Shown: one piece after another, positions 44,065 to 52,536 of the stretch | Layout of the letters: every line of letters begins with the position of its first letter | How positions within the stretch are numbered: the stretch's first letter is position 1 | DNA from: JBBIJR01 sp037445875 | GTDB taxonomy: Bacteria > CLD3 > SB21 | Assembly (NCBI GenBank): GCA_037445875.1 | Contig: JBBIJR010000015.1 | Coordinates: 1 to 53,372, forward strand | Direction of reading: 5' to 3' | Length of the DNA: 53,372 nt | The notes under the pieces: model-generated | What the model was told of the DNA's origin: nothing | Database searches by the model: none | The model's input: only the letters and a program-made list of their open reading frames with translations | Program-made: the position numbers and the translations under genes

Positions 44065-44592
44065 ATGTCCACCGTCTCTCCGATAAAGGACACTCAGACC
44101 ATTACGCCTGAGGGAATGAGCACTCGACCGGTCATCCATGGGGTCAACGTACGCCAGGCAATCCCGATCGAAGACCGGCGGGGGGAGATCATTGAAATCT
44201 ACCGGCCGTCGTGGGGATATCACGAAGCTCCCCTCGTGTACATTTATCAGGTTGTGGTGCGTCCCAAAGCTATCAGAGGCTGGGTCCTTCACGAAAAACA
44301 GGATGACCGGATCTTCGTCAGTAGCGGAGTATTGCGCTGGGTCATGTTCGACGACCGTCTGGAATCTCCTACTCGCGGCCTCCTGAACGATTTTACCTTC
44401 AGCGACCGGACACGTACACTCTTTACCATCCCCTGCGGGGTCTTTCACGCCGTCCAGAATGTCGGCGACCGGGAGGCGGTGTTCATCAACATGCCGACCC
44501 GCCCGTACGATCACCAGAATCCAGACAAATTCCGGCTTCCCCTGAAAAACGACCGCATCCCTTTCTCGTTCGATGAGGCGCCCGGCTGGTAG
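44065..44592 (+). CDS. RmlC-like cupin (dTDP-sugar epimerase family)
   Basis: This 175-residue protein matches the dTDP-4-dehydrorhamnose 3,5-epimerase fold: IEIYRPSW near residue 48, the beta-barrel core YIYQVVVRPKAIRGWVLHEK with the catalytic-type His, and LFTIPCGVFHAVQNVGD near 120. RmlC homologues epimerise keto-sugars for surface glycans; this shorter, diverged form may act on another dTDP-sugar. GAGGAGG precedes the ATG at 44065; a GTG two codons upstream is less likely. The GT2 gene starts two bases after its stop. Confidence 0.82.
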   Translation: MSTVSPIKDTQTITPEGMSTRPVIHGVNVRQAIPIEDRRGEIIEIYRPSWGYHEAPLVYIYQVVVRPKAIRGWVLHEKQDDRIFVSSGVLRWVMFDDRLESPTRGLLNDFTFSDRTRTLFTIPCGVFHAVQNVGDREAVFINMPTRPYDHQNPDKFRLPLKNDRIPFSFDEAPGW

Positions 44593-44594
44593 CC

Positions 44595-45482
44595 ATGGCC
44601 CGCGTTTCGGTGATCACCGCGACCTACAACAGCGCCGCTACGCTCCGCATGGCGTTGGCCACTATCCGGCATCAGTCGTATTCTGATTTCGAAGTATGGG
44701 TCATCGGGGATGCCTGTACCGACGATAGCGAGCGCATCGTCGCTTCACTGGACGACGGGCGATTCCAGTGGATAAACCGCGAACGGAACTCGGGCAGCCA
44801 GGCGCTCCCCAACAACGACGGCCTGAGCCGAGCGCAGGGTGAATTTGTCGCCTACCTGGGGCACGACGACTTGTGGTTTCCCTGGCATCTCGCGCGCCTC
44901 GTGGAACGGCTGGACCGCTCCGGCGCGGACCTCGCTTTCTCGATGACCATCCGCGTAGGCCCCAACCAATCCAGCATCGTAGGCACCTCCCCGGCAGGGC
45001 CCGGCTTCAAGATGCCACCGCCTTCCTCATGGCTGCACCGCCGGGACTTGGTTCAACGATGCGGTCAATGGCCGGACCCCGACAAGCTCGACGCTCCCGT
45101 CGACACGGCTTACTTTTCCCGGATCGAGAGGTCGGGAGCATGGATCGAGTTTGTCGAAGAATTGAACGTTATCAAGTTCCCGTCCTGGCTGTGGCGGATG
45201 TATGCGTTAACGTCCGGCCACCCCCAGAAGCCGTATCTGGAGGATCTGGAGAAAGACCCAACGGGTCTTCAGCAGCGCCTGCTGGCTCGGGCCGCGCCAA
45301 GCCGTTCGGACGTGGAACGCAGAGAAAACCGCCTTAGGAGGCTGTTGGAGGTCGTGAAGCACCTGAGGCACACAATCACCACCTGGTACGGTCGCAACCG
45401 TTGGCCACTCCCGCAACTACGGATCATGCGCTTTCAACGGCAGAGAAAAAAGAAGAGAGTGGAACGAGGCCTCGAGCGTTGA
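44595..45482 (+). CDS. Glycosyltransferase family 2
   Basis: This 295-residue protein has a GT-A fold opening with VSVITATYNSAATLRMAL and the UDP-binding Asp in VIGDACTDDS near residue 40, and the metal-binding pair in YLGHDDLWFPWHL near 92. The C-terminus is basic (QRQRKKKRVERGLER), which could hold it at the membrane. It is co-translated with the RmlC-like protein, so it probably adds the sugar that the cupin makes. Confidence 0.85.
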   Translation: MARVSVITATYNSAATLRMALATIRHQSYSDFEVWVIGDACTDDSERIVASLDDGRFQWINRERNSGSQALPNNDGLSRAQGEFVAYLGHDDLWFPWHLARLVERLDRSGADLAFSMTIRVGPNQSSIVGTSPAGPGFKMPPPSSWLHRRDLVQRCGQWPDPDKLDAPVDTAYFSRIERSGAWIEFVEELNVIKFPSWLWRMYALTSGHPQKPYLEDLEKDPTGLQQRLLARAAPSRSDVERRENRLRRLLEVVKHLRHTITTWYGRNRWPLPQLRIMRFQRQRKKKRVERGLER

Positions 45483-45520
45483 TTTGGTCTTGAGTGACCG
45501 GGTAAAACCCCGCCGTCTTC

Positions 45521-46735
45521 TCATCTTCTTCTTCTAAATCCACCCCGCCCGCGCGGACGAAACGACCGCACATCGGCCTTCGGAACCTCCTGCCCCCAGA
45601 CCGAAGGATGCGGATGTTCCTCGATCACACGAATGTCCCTTCCGATGAGATGGCGGATGGCACGCAGATATTTTCTTTCCTCGTATTCGCAGAACGACCA
45701 CGCGACGCCGCTCAAACCGGCACGCCCGGTGCGGCCGATCCGGTGCACGTACGTCTCGGGTTCGTGCGGCAATTCGTAATTGATCACGTGGGAGATTTCC
45801 TCCACGTCGATCCCCCGCGCGGCGATATCGGTCGCCACGAGTACGCGCGTCCGCCGGGTCTTGAAGTTCCCCAGCGCACGCTGGCGGGCGCCCTGCGACT
45901 TGTCGCCATGGATGGCATCGGCCTGCACACCCGATCGCACCAAGTGCCGGAGCACCCGCTCCGCTCCGTACTTGGTCCTCGTAAACACGAGCGCAGAGCG
46001 AACGGCGGGATCTTTGAGTAGGTGGACCAGGAGCGAAGGTTTGTCCGTCTTCTCCACCATGTATACCGCCTGCTCGATGCTTTCGACGGTCGACGCGGCC
46101 GGTGTGACCTCCACCCGGACCGGATGATGGAGCAACTCCGACGCCAACTGTGCGATCTCCGGCGGCATGGTCGCGCTGAACATCATCGTCTGCCGTTTGA
46201 CCGGCAATTTCGCCACGATCTTCTTCACGTCGTGAATGAACCCCATGTCAAGCATGCGGTCGGCCTCATCCAGGACAAACAAATGTACATGATGAAGGTC
46301 CACAAACCGCTGGTGCATCAAGTCGAGCAACCGGCCGGGCGTCGCGATCAAAATGTCCACGCCCGCCTTGAGCGCATCGGTCTGCGGTCTCTGCGAAACG
46401 CCGCCGTAGATCACGGTGTGTCGAAGTCCCGTGTGACGCCCGTACGCCTTGAAACTCTCACCGGTTTGAAGGGCCAGTTCACGGGTCGGTGTCAGGATCA
46501 GGGCCCGAATCGGGTGGCGGTCCGTGTGACCCGTGCGCTCATTGTACAAAGTCTGCAGAATAGGGATGGCGAAGGCGGCCGTTTTTCCCGTTCCCGTCTG
46601 TGCGAGCCCGAGCAGGTCCTTTCGCTGGAGCAGAACCGGAATGGCCTGTTCCTGAATCGGCGTGGGCTTCGCGTAACCTTCCGTTTTCAGCGCCCGCAGG
46701 ACGGGCTCGATAATATCGAGGAGTTTGAATGGCAT
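45521..46735 (-). CDS. rhlE: DEAD-box RNA helicase, RhlE-like
   Basis: This 404-residue helicase carries Q motif PTPIQEQAIP, Walker A AQTGTGKT near 45, PTRELA, TPGRLLD, DEAD (VLDEADRMLD) near 158, SAT, and HRIGRTGRAG. The tail is short and basic (RPRGRGGFRRRR). Such helicases unwind RNA in ribosome assembly and decay. It converges with the GT2 gene and is separate from its neighbours. RhlE is the best match among DEAD families; exact subtype is less sure. Confidence 0.9.
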   Translation of the reverse strand: MPFKLLDIIEPVLRALKTEGYAKPTPIQEQAIPVLLQRKDLLGLAQTGTGKTAAFAIPILQTLYNERTGHTDRHPIRALILTPTRELALQTGESFKAYGRHTGLRHTVIYGGVSQRPQTDALKAGVDILIATPGRLLDLMHQRFVDLHHVHLFVLDEADRMLDMGFIHDVKKIVAKLPVKRQTMMFSATMPPEIAQLASELLHHPVRVEVTPAASTVESIEQAVYMVEKTDKPSLLVHLLKDPAVRSALVFTRTKYGAERVLRHLVRSGVQADAIHGDKSQGARQRALGNFKTRRTRVLVATDIAARGIDVEEISHVINYELPHEPETYVHRIGRTGRAGLSGVAWSFCEYEERKYLRAIRHLIGRDIRVIEEHPHPSVWGQEVPKADVRSFRPRGRGGFRRRR

Positions 46736-46858
46736 GGGGTCCGACGGGTTCCTTTCACGTTAGGATGATTCGCGCTGGGATTCGTCACACGACTGTGGAT
46801 TTCCACGCACCGGTATACTAAATTGGCGCCACTTGTTCAAGGGAATTCTCTTCAATTC

Positions 46859-47542
46859 ATGAACCTCCTGATCGCTGTGCCGGCTTACAATGCCGGACGG
46901 CCCTTGCCCGAACTCATCCGCAGGATACGGGACGCCATGAACGGCCGGCCCTGGCGGTTCACCCTGCTCGTTGTGGACGACGGCTCGACGGACACCACAC
47001 GGATCGAGGCCGAACGGGCGGGCGTCGCCGTTCTTGTCCATCCGGTCAATCGCGGCAAGGGCGAGGCCCTCAAATCCGCCTTTCAGTACGCCCGCGACCA
47101 TGCCTACGATCTGATTGCCACGGTGGACGCCGACCTTCAACACGACCCCGCGGCGCTGCCCGGCATGTTGGAGGAGCTCCTAGAGGGAAAGTGGGACCTC
47201 GTGATCGGAAGCCGGACGTTCGACCGCTCGAGCATGTCGTTCGACCGGTTTCTGTCCAACACCATCACGAGCGCACTGGTATCGCGGTGTGCGAGGCAGG
47301 AGATTCCCGACAGCCAGTCGGGTTACCGGGTCATGCGTGTTGCTATGCTAAGGGCTCTGAATCTGCGGGCTTCGCGATACGAGCTGGAGTCGGAGCTGTT
47401 GATCAAGGCAGGACGCGCAGGCTTTCGCATCGGGCACTGTCCGGTCGAGACCATCTATGCCGGCGAGGCCAGCCACATACGCCATCTGACCGATACGCTG
47501 CGGTTCATCCGAATGTTCGTCCGGAGCCTGTTCGGCCGTTAG
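46859..47542 (+). CDS. Glycosyltransferase family 2, DPM1-like
   Basis: This 227-residue protein has LIAVPAYNAGRPLPELI at the start, VVDDGSTDTT near 39, NRGKGEALKSAF near 63, the metal site ATVDADLQHDP near 87 and SGYRVMR near 147, a layout like polyprenyl-phosphate mannosyltransferases without the membrane domain. It would transfer a hexose to a lipid carrier. The ATG at 46859 is chosen since upstream codons add nothing family-like. It is divergent from rhlE and converges with feoB. Confidence 0.85.
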   Translation: MNLLIAVPAYNAGRPLPELIRRIRDAMNGRPWRFTLLVVDDGSTDTTRIEAERAGVAVLVHPVNRGKGEALKSAFQYARDHAYDLIATVDADLQHDPAALPGMLEELLEGKWDLVIGSRTFDRSSMSFDRFLSNTITSALVSRCARQEIPDSQSGYRVMRVAMLRALNLRASRYELESELLIKAGRAGFRIGHCPVETIYAGEASHIRHLTDTLRFIRMFVRSLFGR

Positions 47543-47556
47543 CCTTTTACGATAAA

Positions 47557-49755
47557 TCATCCCCACCCCAACCATCGTACCGTCTGGGCGATGGCAAAAC
47601 ACACGGCCACCGCAAGCGCGAGCGGCATCAGGTTGGATACGACCGTCCACTTAACGCTGCGGGTTTCCTTCCAGATCGTCATCGTGGTCGTGCTGCACGG
47701 ATAGTGCAGCAGGGAGAAGAACATCAGGCACACGGCCGTCAGAACGCTCCAGCCATTCTGCACGAACAACGTTTTGAGTTCTACATCGCTGTCCAGTTCC
47801 GTCATCTGTCCGGCGGCCATGTAGCCCATGATGATCGTCGGCACGATGATCTCGTTGGCAGGTATGGCGATGATGTACGCCAGCAGAATCACTCCGTCCA
47901 GGCCGATGGCGTATCCGATCGGATGGAGGAATCCGGAAAGCCGGGCAAAGATCGACTGCTGGCCGACGTACGTATTGGCCAGTATCCAGCACAGACCGCC
48001 GGCCGGCGCGGCCATCACAACGGCCCTCCAGAGCACGAGCAGCGTGCGGTCGATCAGGGACGTGTACACGATCCGGAGGAATTGCGGCCTCCGGTACGGC
48101 GGCAGTTCGATCTGGAAGAACGACGACTCGCCTTTCAGACTGGTCTTGGTGCTCAGGAATCTGGACACCAGGAGGGTCACGAGTACGCCGAACAACGTGA
48201 CGCCCACCACCGTCGATGCGGCGGCTACGGAGGCCACTCCCGCCGGAAAGGCGGCGGCCACGAACAACGACGCCAGCATGATCAGCGTCGGCCAGCGTCC
48301 GTTGCACGGAACGAAATTATTGGTCAGGATGGCGATCAACCGCTCGCGCGGCGAGTCGATGATCCGCGTGGAGATGACGCCGGCTGCGTTGCAGCCGAAG
48401 CCCATGCCCATGGAAAGCGCCTGCTTGCCGTGCGCACCGGACCACTTGAAGAGCCGGTCCATGTTGAAGGCAACGCGCGGGAGATAACCGAAGTCCTCGA
48501 GGAATGTGAAAATTGGAAAGAAGATGGCCATCGGCGGCAGCATGACGGACACGACCCATGCAAGGCCGCGATAGACGCCGTGCACCAGGAACCCCGTCAG
48601 CCACCACGGCGCCTGGAGCGTCGTGAAGAACCCGTCGAGCGCGTCTTCGACGGCAAACAGGCCCGCGGCGATCATCTGGGAGGGAATGTTGGCGCCTTCG
48701 ATGGTCAGGAAAAACACACAGGCCAGCAGCAGGAGCATGGCCGGAAGGCCGAAGATCCGCGAGGTGAGAAACCGGTCCAGGCTGCCCTCCCACAGACTCA
48801 TCGCACTCTTCCGGCTGACCGAGCGTTGTGCGATCCGGTGGGCGTCGTGGAACAGGGATTCAACGAACTTGTCGTGCAGCACGTTCCGGGTCTGTTCCGA
48901 TAACTCATCGGCCGTGTGCAGAATCTGCTGAAGGGCCGGATTCGCGCTCGGTGTCTCGGCAGAACGCGGAAGGAGCGGCGCTCCGTTCTCCATCAGCTGT
49001 TCCATCAAACGCCCGCTTTCGAGCGCCCTCCGGATGCCCTGATCTCCGTCCAGCAGTCTCAGGGCCAGCCACGGCGCATTGGGCAGGTCCGGATAAACGG
49101 ACTTGAGGAGTCCCACGATCTTCTCGATAGGCTCCCGCAGTTCCACGGGGTAGTGTGCAGCGAGGGGCTTCGGGGTGATGGTACCCCGGGCCATGGCTTC
49201 GACGGCCGTTTTGAGATCGTCCAGTCCGCGGCCGGTGCGAGCCGCCGTCACCACGACGGGAATGCCGAGGTCCTGTTCCAGCATCTGCTTGTGCACCGTG
49301 ACGGACTTACGTTCCGCTTCGTCGATCAGATTGCAGCACAGGATGACGTTCGGAGTGATCTGCATGATCTGCAGAGTGAGGTTGAGGTTTCGCTCGAGGC
49401 TCGTCGAGTCCGCCACCACGACCGTAACGTCGGGTTTGCCGAAAAGGATAAAATTGCGGGCGATCTCTTCGTCCGAAGAGGTCGACAGCAGGGAGTACGT
49501 CCCCGGCAGATCGACCACCCGGTAGCGCTGGCCGCCCAGCTCCAGACGGCCATCCATGCGTTTGACCGTCTTGCCGGGCCAGTTGCCGGTATGCTGATGC
49601 AGGCCGGTCAGCGCGTTGAACACCGTGCTCTTGCCCGTGTTGGGATTGCCGGCCAGGGCAATGACCGGCTCTCGGCGCGACCCGGACCATTTGATCTGAA
49701 ACAGGTCCCCTCGCTCTTCGGTAGCTTTCAAGCGTTCAGCCAGTGCCGTTGCCAT
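47557..49755 (-). CDS. feoB: Ferrous iron transporter FeoB
   Basis: This 732-residue inner-membrane protein has the N-terminal GTPase with G1 GNPNTGKST near residue 35, G3 DLPGTYSL near 82 and G4 NLID near 140, then a helical regulatory domain and the Gate-type membrane core (PCNGRWPTL and the GFGCNAAG region). It imports Fe2+. It starts 9 bases after feoA and is the last gene of the operon under DtxR-type control. Confidence 0.95.
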   Translation of the reverse strand: MATALAERLKATEERGDLFQIKWSGSRREPVIALAGNPNTGKSTVFNALTGLHQHTGNWPGKTVKRMDGRLELGGQRYRVVDLPGTYSLLSTSSDEEIARNFILFGKPDVTVVVADSTSLERNLNLTLQIMQITPNVILCCNLIDEAERKSVTVHKQMLEQDLGIPVVVTAARTGRGLDDLKTAVEAMARGTITPKPLAAHYPVELREPIEKIVGLLKSVYPDLPNAPWLALRLLDGDQGIRRALESGRLMEQLMENGAPLLPRSAETPSANPALQQILHTADELSEQTRNVLHDKFVESLFHDAHRIAQRSVSRKSAMSLWEGSLDRFLTSRIFGLPAMLLLLACVFFLTIEGANIPSQMIAAGLFAVEDALDGFFTTLQAPWWLTGFLVHGVYRGLAWVVSVMLPPMAIFFPIFTFLEDFGYLPRVAFNMDRLFKWSGAHGKQALSMGMGFGCNAAGVISTRIIDSPRERLIAILTNNFVPCNGRWPTLIMLASLFVAAAFPAGVASVAAASTVVGVTLFGVLVTLLVSRFLSTKTSLKGESSFFQIELPPYRRPQFLRIVYTSLIDRTLLVLWRAVVMAAPAGGLCWILANTYVGQQSIFARLSGFLHPIGYAIGLDGVILLAYIIAIPANEIIVPTIIMGYMAAGQMTELDSDVELKTLFVQNGWSVLTAVCLMFFSLLHYPCSTTTMTIWKETRSVKWTVVSNLMPLALAVAVCFAIAQTVRWLGWG

Positions 49756-49764
49756 AGGAGTCCC

Positions 49765-50007
49765 TCAAATACGTTCCACCACGATACAGTCGGATTCTTC
49801 CCGCCGTAGCGCAATCATACTGTCCTTGATACGGTACGAGGTCGGGTCCCCCATCGGACTTCTGAACGCCACTTCGATTTCCGTGTCCGGGACGAAGCCG
49901 AAATCCAGCAGCCGCCTGCGTGCCATCCCGGTCAACTCGATCGCACGAACCCGCCCGCGCTCTCCGGAGCCCAGTTCCGATAGCTTACTTAGCTTTTTTG
50001 CGTTCAT
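49765..50007 (-). CDS. feoA: Ferrous iron transport protein FeoA
   Basis: This 80-residue SH3-like protein shows the family core GSGERGRVRAIELTGMARRR, then LLDFGFVPDTEIEV and the closing ALRREESDCIVVE. It supports FeoB. Its first 23 bases overlap the end of the dtxR gene, and feoB follows after 9 bases, so all three are co-translated. Confidence 0.94.
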   Translation of the reverse strand: MNAKKLSKLSELGSGERGRVRAIELTGMARRRLLDFGFVPDTEIEVAFRSPMGDPTSYRIKDSMIALRREESDCIVVERI

Positions 50008-50671
50008 GTTCTTTACCGACTCTCTTCACGTAGATATTGTCCGTCACCTCACGGCTGAGGAACTGGTCCTTCTTGCCGTTGATCCGGACGGTCATCGAAT
50101 CGTCAAATGCTTCTTTGTCGGTGACGGCGATACGGTGTTCCAGGTCCAGTTCCATCTTCTTCATGAGTTGTAGCAGATTCTTGGAATCGGTCACTCGTTT
50201 GATGATGGCGTTGTCGCCTTTTTCGAGTTCCGAAAGCCGGGCGTAGGCCAGATCTTCCAACTCCCCTTTGAACGACGGGATCGGGTCGCCGTGCGGATCG
50301 TACTTTGGGTGGCCCAGGAACTCGTCGATGCGCTGCTCGAACTCCTCCGAGATCACGTGTTCGAGCCTTTCGGCCTCCTCGTGCACGTTGTCCCAGGTAT
50401 AGCCGAGGACTTTTACCAGAAACAATTCGACCAACCGGTGGCGCCGGATGACGCGCAGGGCAAGTTTTTCCCCTCTGGCCGTCAGCTGGACGCCGTGATA
50501 GGGCGTGTACTCCACATAACCCTGATCGCCCAGTTTCTTGATCATGTCCGTCACGGAGGCGGAAGAGATGTTGAGCTTTTCCGCGATGGACGACGTCGTG
50601 ACCTTATCGATTCGGGCCCCGATGCAATAAATCTGCTTTAGGTAGTCTTCTGTACTTTTGTTCTGAATCAT
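49985..50671 (-). CDS. DtxR/MntR-family metal-dependent repressor
   Basis: This 228-residue regulator has a winged-helix domain (TSSIAEKLNISSASVTDMIK near residue 26), a dimerisation domain with metal ligands (WDNVHEEAERLEHVISEEFE near 92) and an SH3-like C-terminal domain (EDLAYARLSELEKGD). With metal bound it would repress the promoter just upstream. Its link to feoAB points to iron, though the family also includes manganese regulators. It is the first gene of the operon. Confidence 0.92.
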   Translation of the reverse strand: MIQNKSTEDYLKQIYCIGARIDKVTTSSIAEKLNISSASVTDMIKKLGDQGYVEYTPYHGVQLTARGEKLALRVIRRHRLVELFLVKVLGYTWDNVHEEAERLEHVISEEFEQRIDEFLGHPKYDPHGDPIPSFKGELEDLAYARLSELEKGDNAIIKRVTDSKNLLQLMKKMELDLEHRIAVTDKEAFDDSMTVRINGKKDQFLSREVTDNIYVKRVGKEHERKKAK

Positions 50672-50681
50672 TAATCAAATA

Positions 50682-50697
50682 TTTAGTTTTACCTAAA
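50682..50697 (-). promoter_or_regulatory. DtxR-type operator
   Basis: TTTAGGTAAAACTAAA on the minus strand has inverted TTTAG/CTAAA arms and shares the TTAGGT start of known DtxR/IdeR boxes. It covers the region around the expected transcription start and ends 11 bases before the start codon, an ideal place for autorepression. Confidence 0.6.
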
Positions 50698-50698
50698 T

Positions 50699-50727
50699 AA
50701 TATATTTGACGAATTATGCTTTGTCAA
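50699..50727 (-). promoter_or_regulatory. Promoter of the dtxR-feoA-feoB operon
   Basis: On the minus strand, a perfect TTGACA (50727-50722) is followed by 17 bases and TATATT (50704-50699). The start point would be near 50692, inside the operator, leaving a leader of about 20 bases. Confidence 0.75.
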
Positions 50728-50774
50728 GGAATTTCTTGCTGCGAACGAACATCCGGCCGTCGGCGTTCGGTTGG

Positions 50775-50831
50775 TGTCCTCCTTTTTCCGGAGAGCAAAC
50801 CTCCGGCACGACCGGCGCAACAAAGAGGACA
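50775..50831. repeat. Nested inverted repeats between two operons
   Basis: Outer arms TGTCCTC (50775-50781) and GAGGACA (50825-50831) enclose CCGGAG/CTCCGG (about 50788-50806). There is no T-tract in the sense of either neighbour, so this is not a standard terminator, though it may stabilise the 3' end of the carboxylase-side transcript or mark an old insertion. Confidence 0.4.
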
Positions 50832-50873
50832 ACGTCGGACAGGCAGGGATGCGCCGGGGCGGGCCGAAAGCCT

Positions 50874-52514
50874 CTAGACTTGCAGCACGCCGAAGTTGGG
50901 CGGCGGAACGGAGGGATTGTTCATGGCCGTGTCCAGGCAGCGGATCAGCACGCGGCGGGTTTCGGTGGGAAAGATGATGGCGTCCACCCACAACCGGGCG
51001 GCGGCATACCTGGGATCGCCCTGCTTTTCGTAGTTGGATTTGATCTCTTCGTAGACGCGCTTCCGCTCGTCTTCGTCCACGTCCTTGCCGGCCAGCCGGA
51101 TCTCCGTGATCGTCGAGGCCGCCTGCGCGCCGCCCATCACCGAGATATTGGCCGTGGGCCACGCAAAGATAAACCGCGGATCGTAGGCCTTGCCGCACAT
51201 CGCGTAGTTGCCCGCGCCGTAACTCCCTCCGATGACGATGGTGATCTTGGGCACGACGGAATTGGCCACCGCATTGACCAGCTTGGCTCCGTCCTTGGCG
51301 ATACCGCCGTGCTCCGCGTCCCGCCCGACCATGAAGCCGTTGACGTCATGCAGGAAGACCAGTGGAATGCCGTCCTGGTTGCAGTTCATCACAAACCGGG
51401 CGGCCTTGTCCGCCGACTCGGAGTACATGACCCCACCCATTTGCATCTCGCCTCGCGCCGTTCGCTGGACGAGCTTCTGGTTGGCCACGATCCCGACGGC
51501 ATAGCCGCCGATCCGCGCCGTACCGGTGATGACCGTTTTTCCGTACGTCGCCTTGTATTCGTCAAACTCCGACTCATCCACGATACGGCCGATGATCTCG
51601 CGCATGTCGTATTGCGTCACGCCTTCGGGGATCACGCCGAGCATCTCGTCGACGTTGAAGAGCGGCTCACGGGACTCGATCTTGTTAAACGAGGCAAGCG
51701 GCTGGTGAGAGACTTTGGAGAGTATATCGCGGATCCGGTGCAGGGCGGCTTCGTCGTTGGGCTCCAGATAGTCGGCGGTCCCGCTGATCGCGTTGTGGGT
51801 TTGAGCGCCGCCGAGGGTTTCGAGGTCGATGACCTGGCCGATCGCGGCTTTGACCAGCGCGGGGCCGGCAAGGAAGAGGCTCGAGCCCTCGACCATGAGG
51901 AACTTGTCGCACATCACGGGCAGGTAAGCCCCGCCGGCTACGCAGGGACCCATCACTGCCGCCACCTGGGTGATTCTCATCGCGCTCAGGCGCGCGTTGT
52001 TGTAGAAAATACGGCCGAAGTGGTTCTCGTCGGGAAAGACCTGGTCCTGCAGCGGCAGGAACACGCCCGCGCTATCCACGAGATAGACGATCGGGACACA
52101 GTTCTTCATGGCGATCTCCTGCATGCGCAGCGTCTTCTTCACGGTCATTTCAAAGTGAGCACCGGCTTTCACCGTGGCGTCGTGGGCGACGATCACCGTC
52201 TCCTTGCCGTGCACCCATCCGATACCGCCGATGCAGGCCGCCGCCGGACATCCGCCGAATTCCTCGTACATGCCGTGCGCCGCGAACAGACCCAGCTCCA
52301 TGAAGTAGCTGTCGCGGTCGATCAGTCCCGCGATGCGCTCCCTGGCCGTCAACCGGCCTTTGTCGTGCTGCCGCTGTATGCTCTTCACGCCGCCGCCTTG
52401 ACGGATCGCGTCCTGTTCCTGCTGCAGCTCCCCGATCAGGCATTCCATGAACGCGCGGTTTCTATCGTACTTATCCTTCTTCCACTGGTCTGCAGAGGTT
52501 CCGATGACGGCCAT
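50874..52514 (-). CDS. Acyl-CoA carboxylase, carboxyltransferase (beta) subunit
   Basis: This 546-residue protein belongs to the biotin-dependent carboxyltransferases (PccB/MccB type). Two crotonase-like halves are visible: the N-terminal half with GGIGWVHGKETVIVAHD and AAVMGPCVAGGAYLPVM (about residue 175-192), and the C-terminal half with FLHDVNGFMVGRDAEHGGIA and GGSYGAGNYAMCG near 420. FGRIFYNNARLS is typical of methylcrotonyl-CoA carboxylases, so MccB-like is my preferred subtype. The biotin-carboxylase subunit is not in the window. An AGGAG site precedes the ATG. Confidence 0.9.
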   Translation of the reverse strand: MAVIGTSADQWKKDKYDRNRAFMECLIGELQQEQDAIRQGGGVKSIQRQHDKGRLTARERIAGLIDRDSYFMELGLFAAHGMYEEFGGCPAAACIGGIGWVHGKETVIVAHDATVKAGAHFEMTVKKTLRMQEIAMKNCVPIVYLVDSAGVFLPLQDQVFPDENHFGRIFYNNARLSAMRITQVAAVMGPCVAGGAYLPVMCDKFLMVEGSSLFLAGPALVKAAIGQVIDLETLGGAQTHNAISGTADYLEPNDEAALHRIRDILSKVSHQPLASFNKIESREPLFNVDEMLGVIPEGVTQYDMREIIGRIVDESEFDEYKATYGKTVITGTARIGGYAVGIVANQKLVQRTARGEMQMGGVMYSESADKAARFVMNCNQDGIPLVFLHDVNGFMVGRDAEHGGIAKDGAKLVNAVANSVVPKITIVIGGSYGAGNYAMCGKAYDPRFIFAWPTANISVMGGAQAASTITEIRLAGKDVDEDERKRVYEEIKSNYEKQGDPRYAAARLWVDAIIFPTETRRVLIRCLDTAMNNPSVPPPNFGVLQV

Positions 52515-52536
52515 GCATAACTCCTGTAGGTAGTGA

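Noticed and set aside
47191..48903. 570-codon open frame on the plus strand
   Set aside because: It covers the end of the GT2 gene and is antisense to feoB; rich in Arg, Gly, His and Gln as expected of a shadow.
50706..52520. 604-codon open frame on the plus strand
   Set aside because: It is antisense to the clearly real carboxyltransferase gene.
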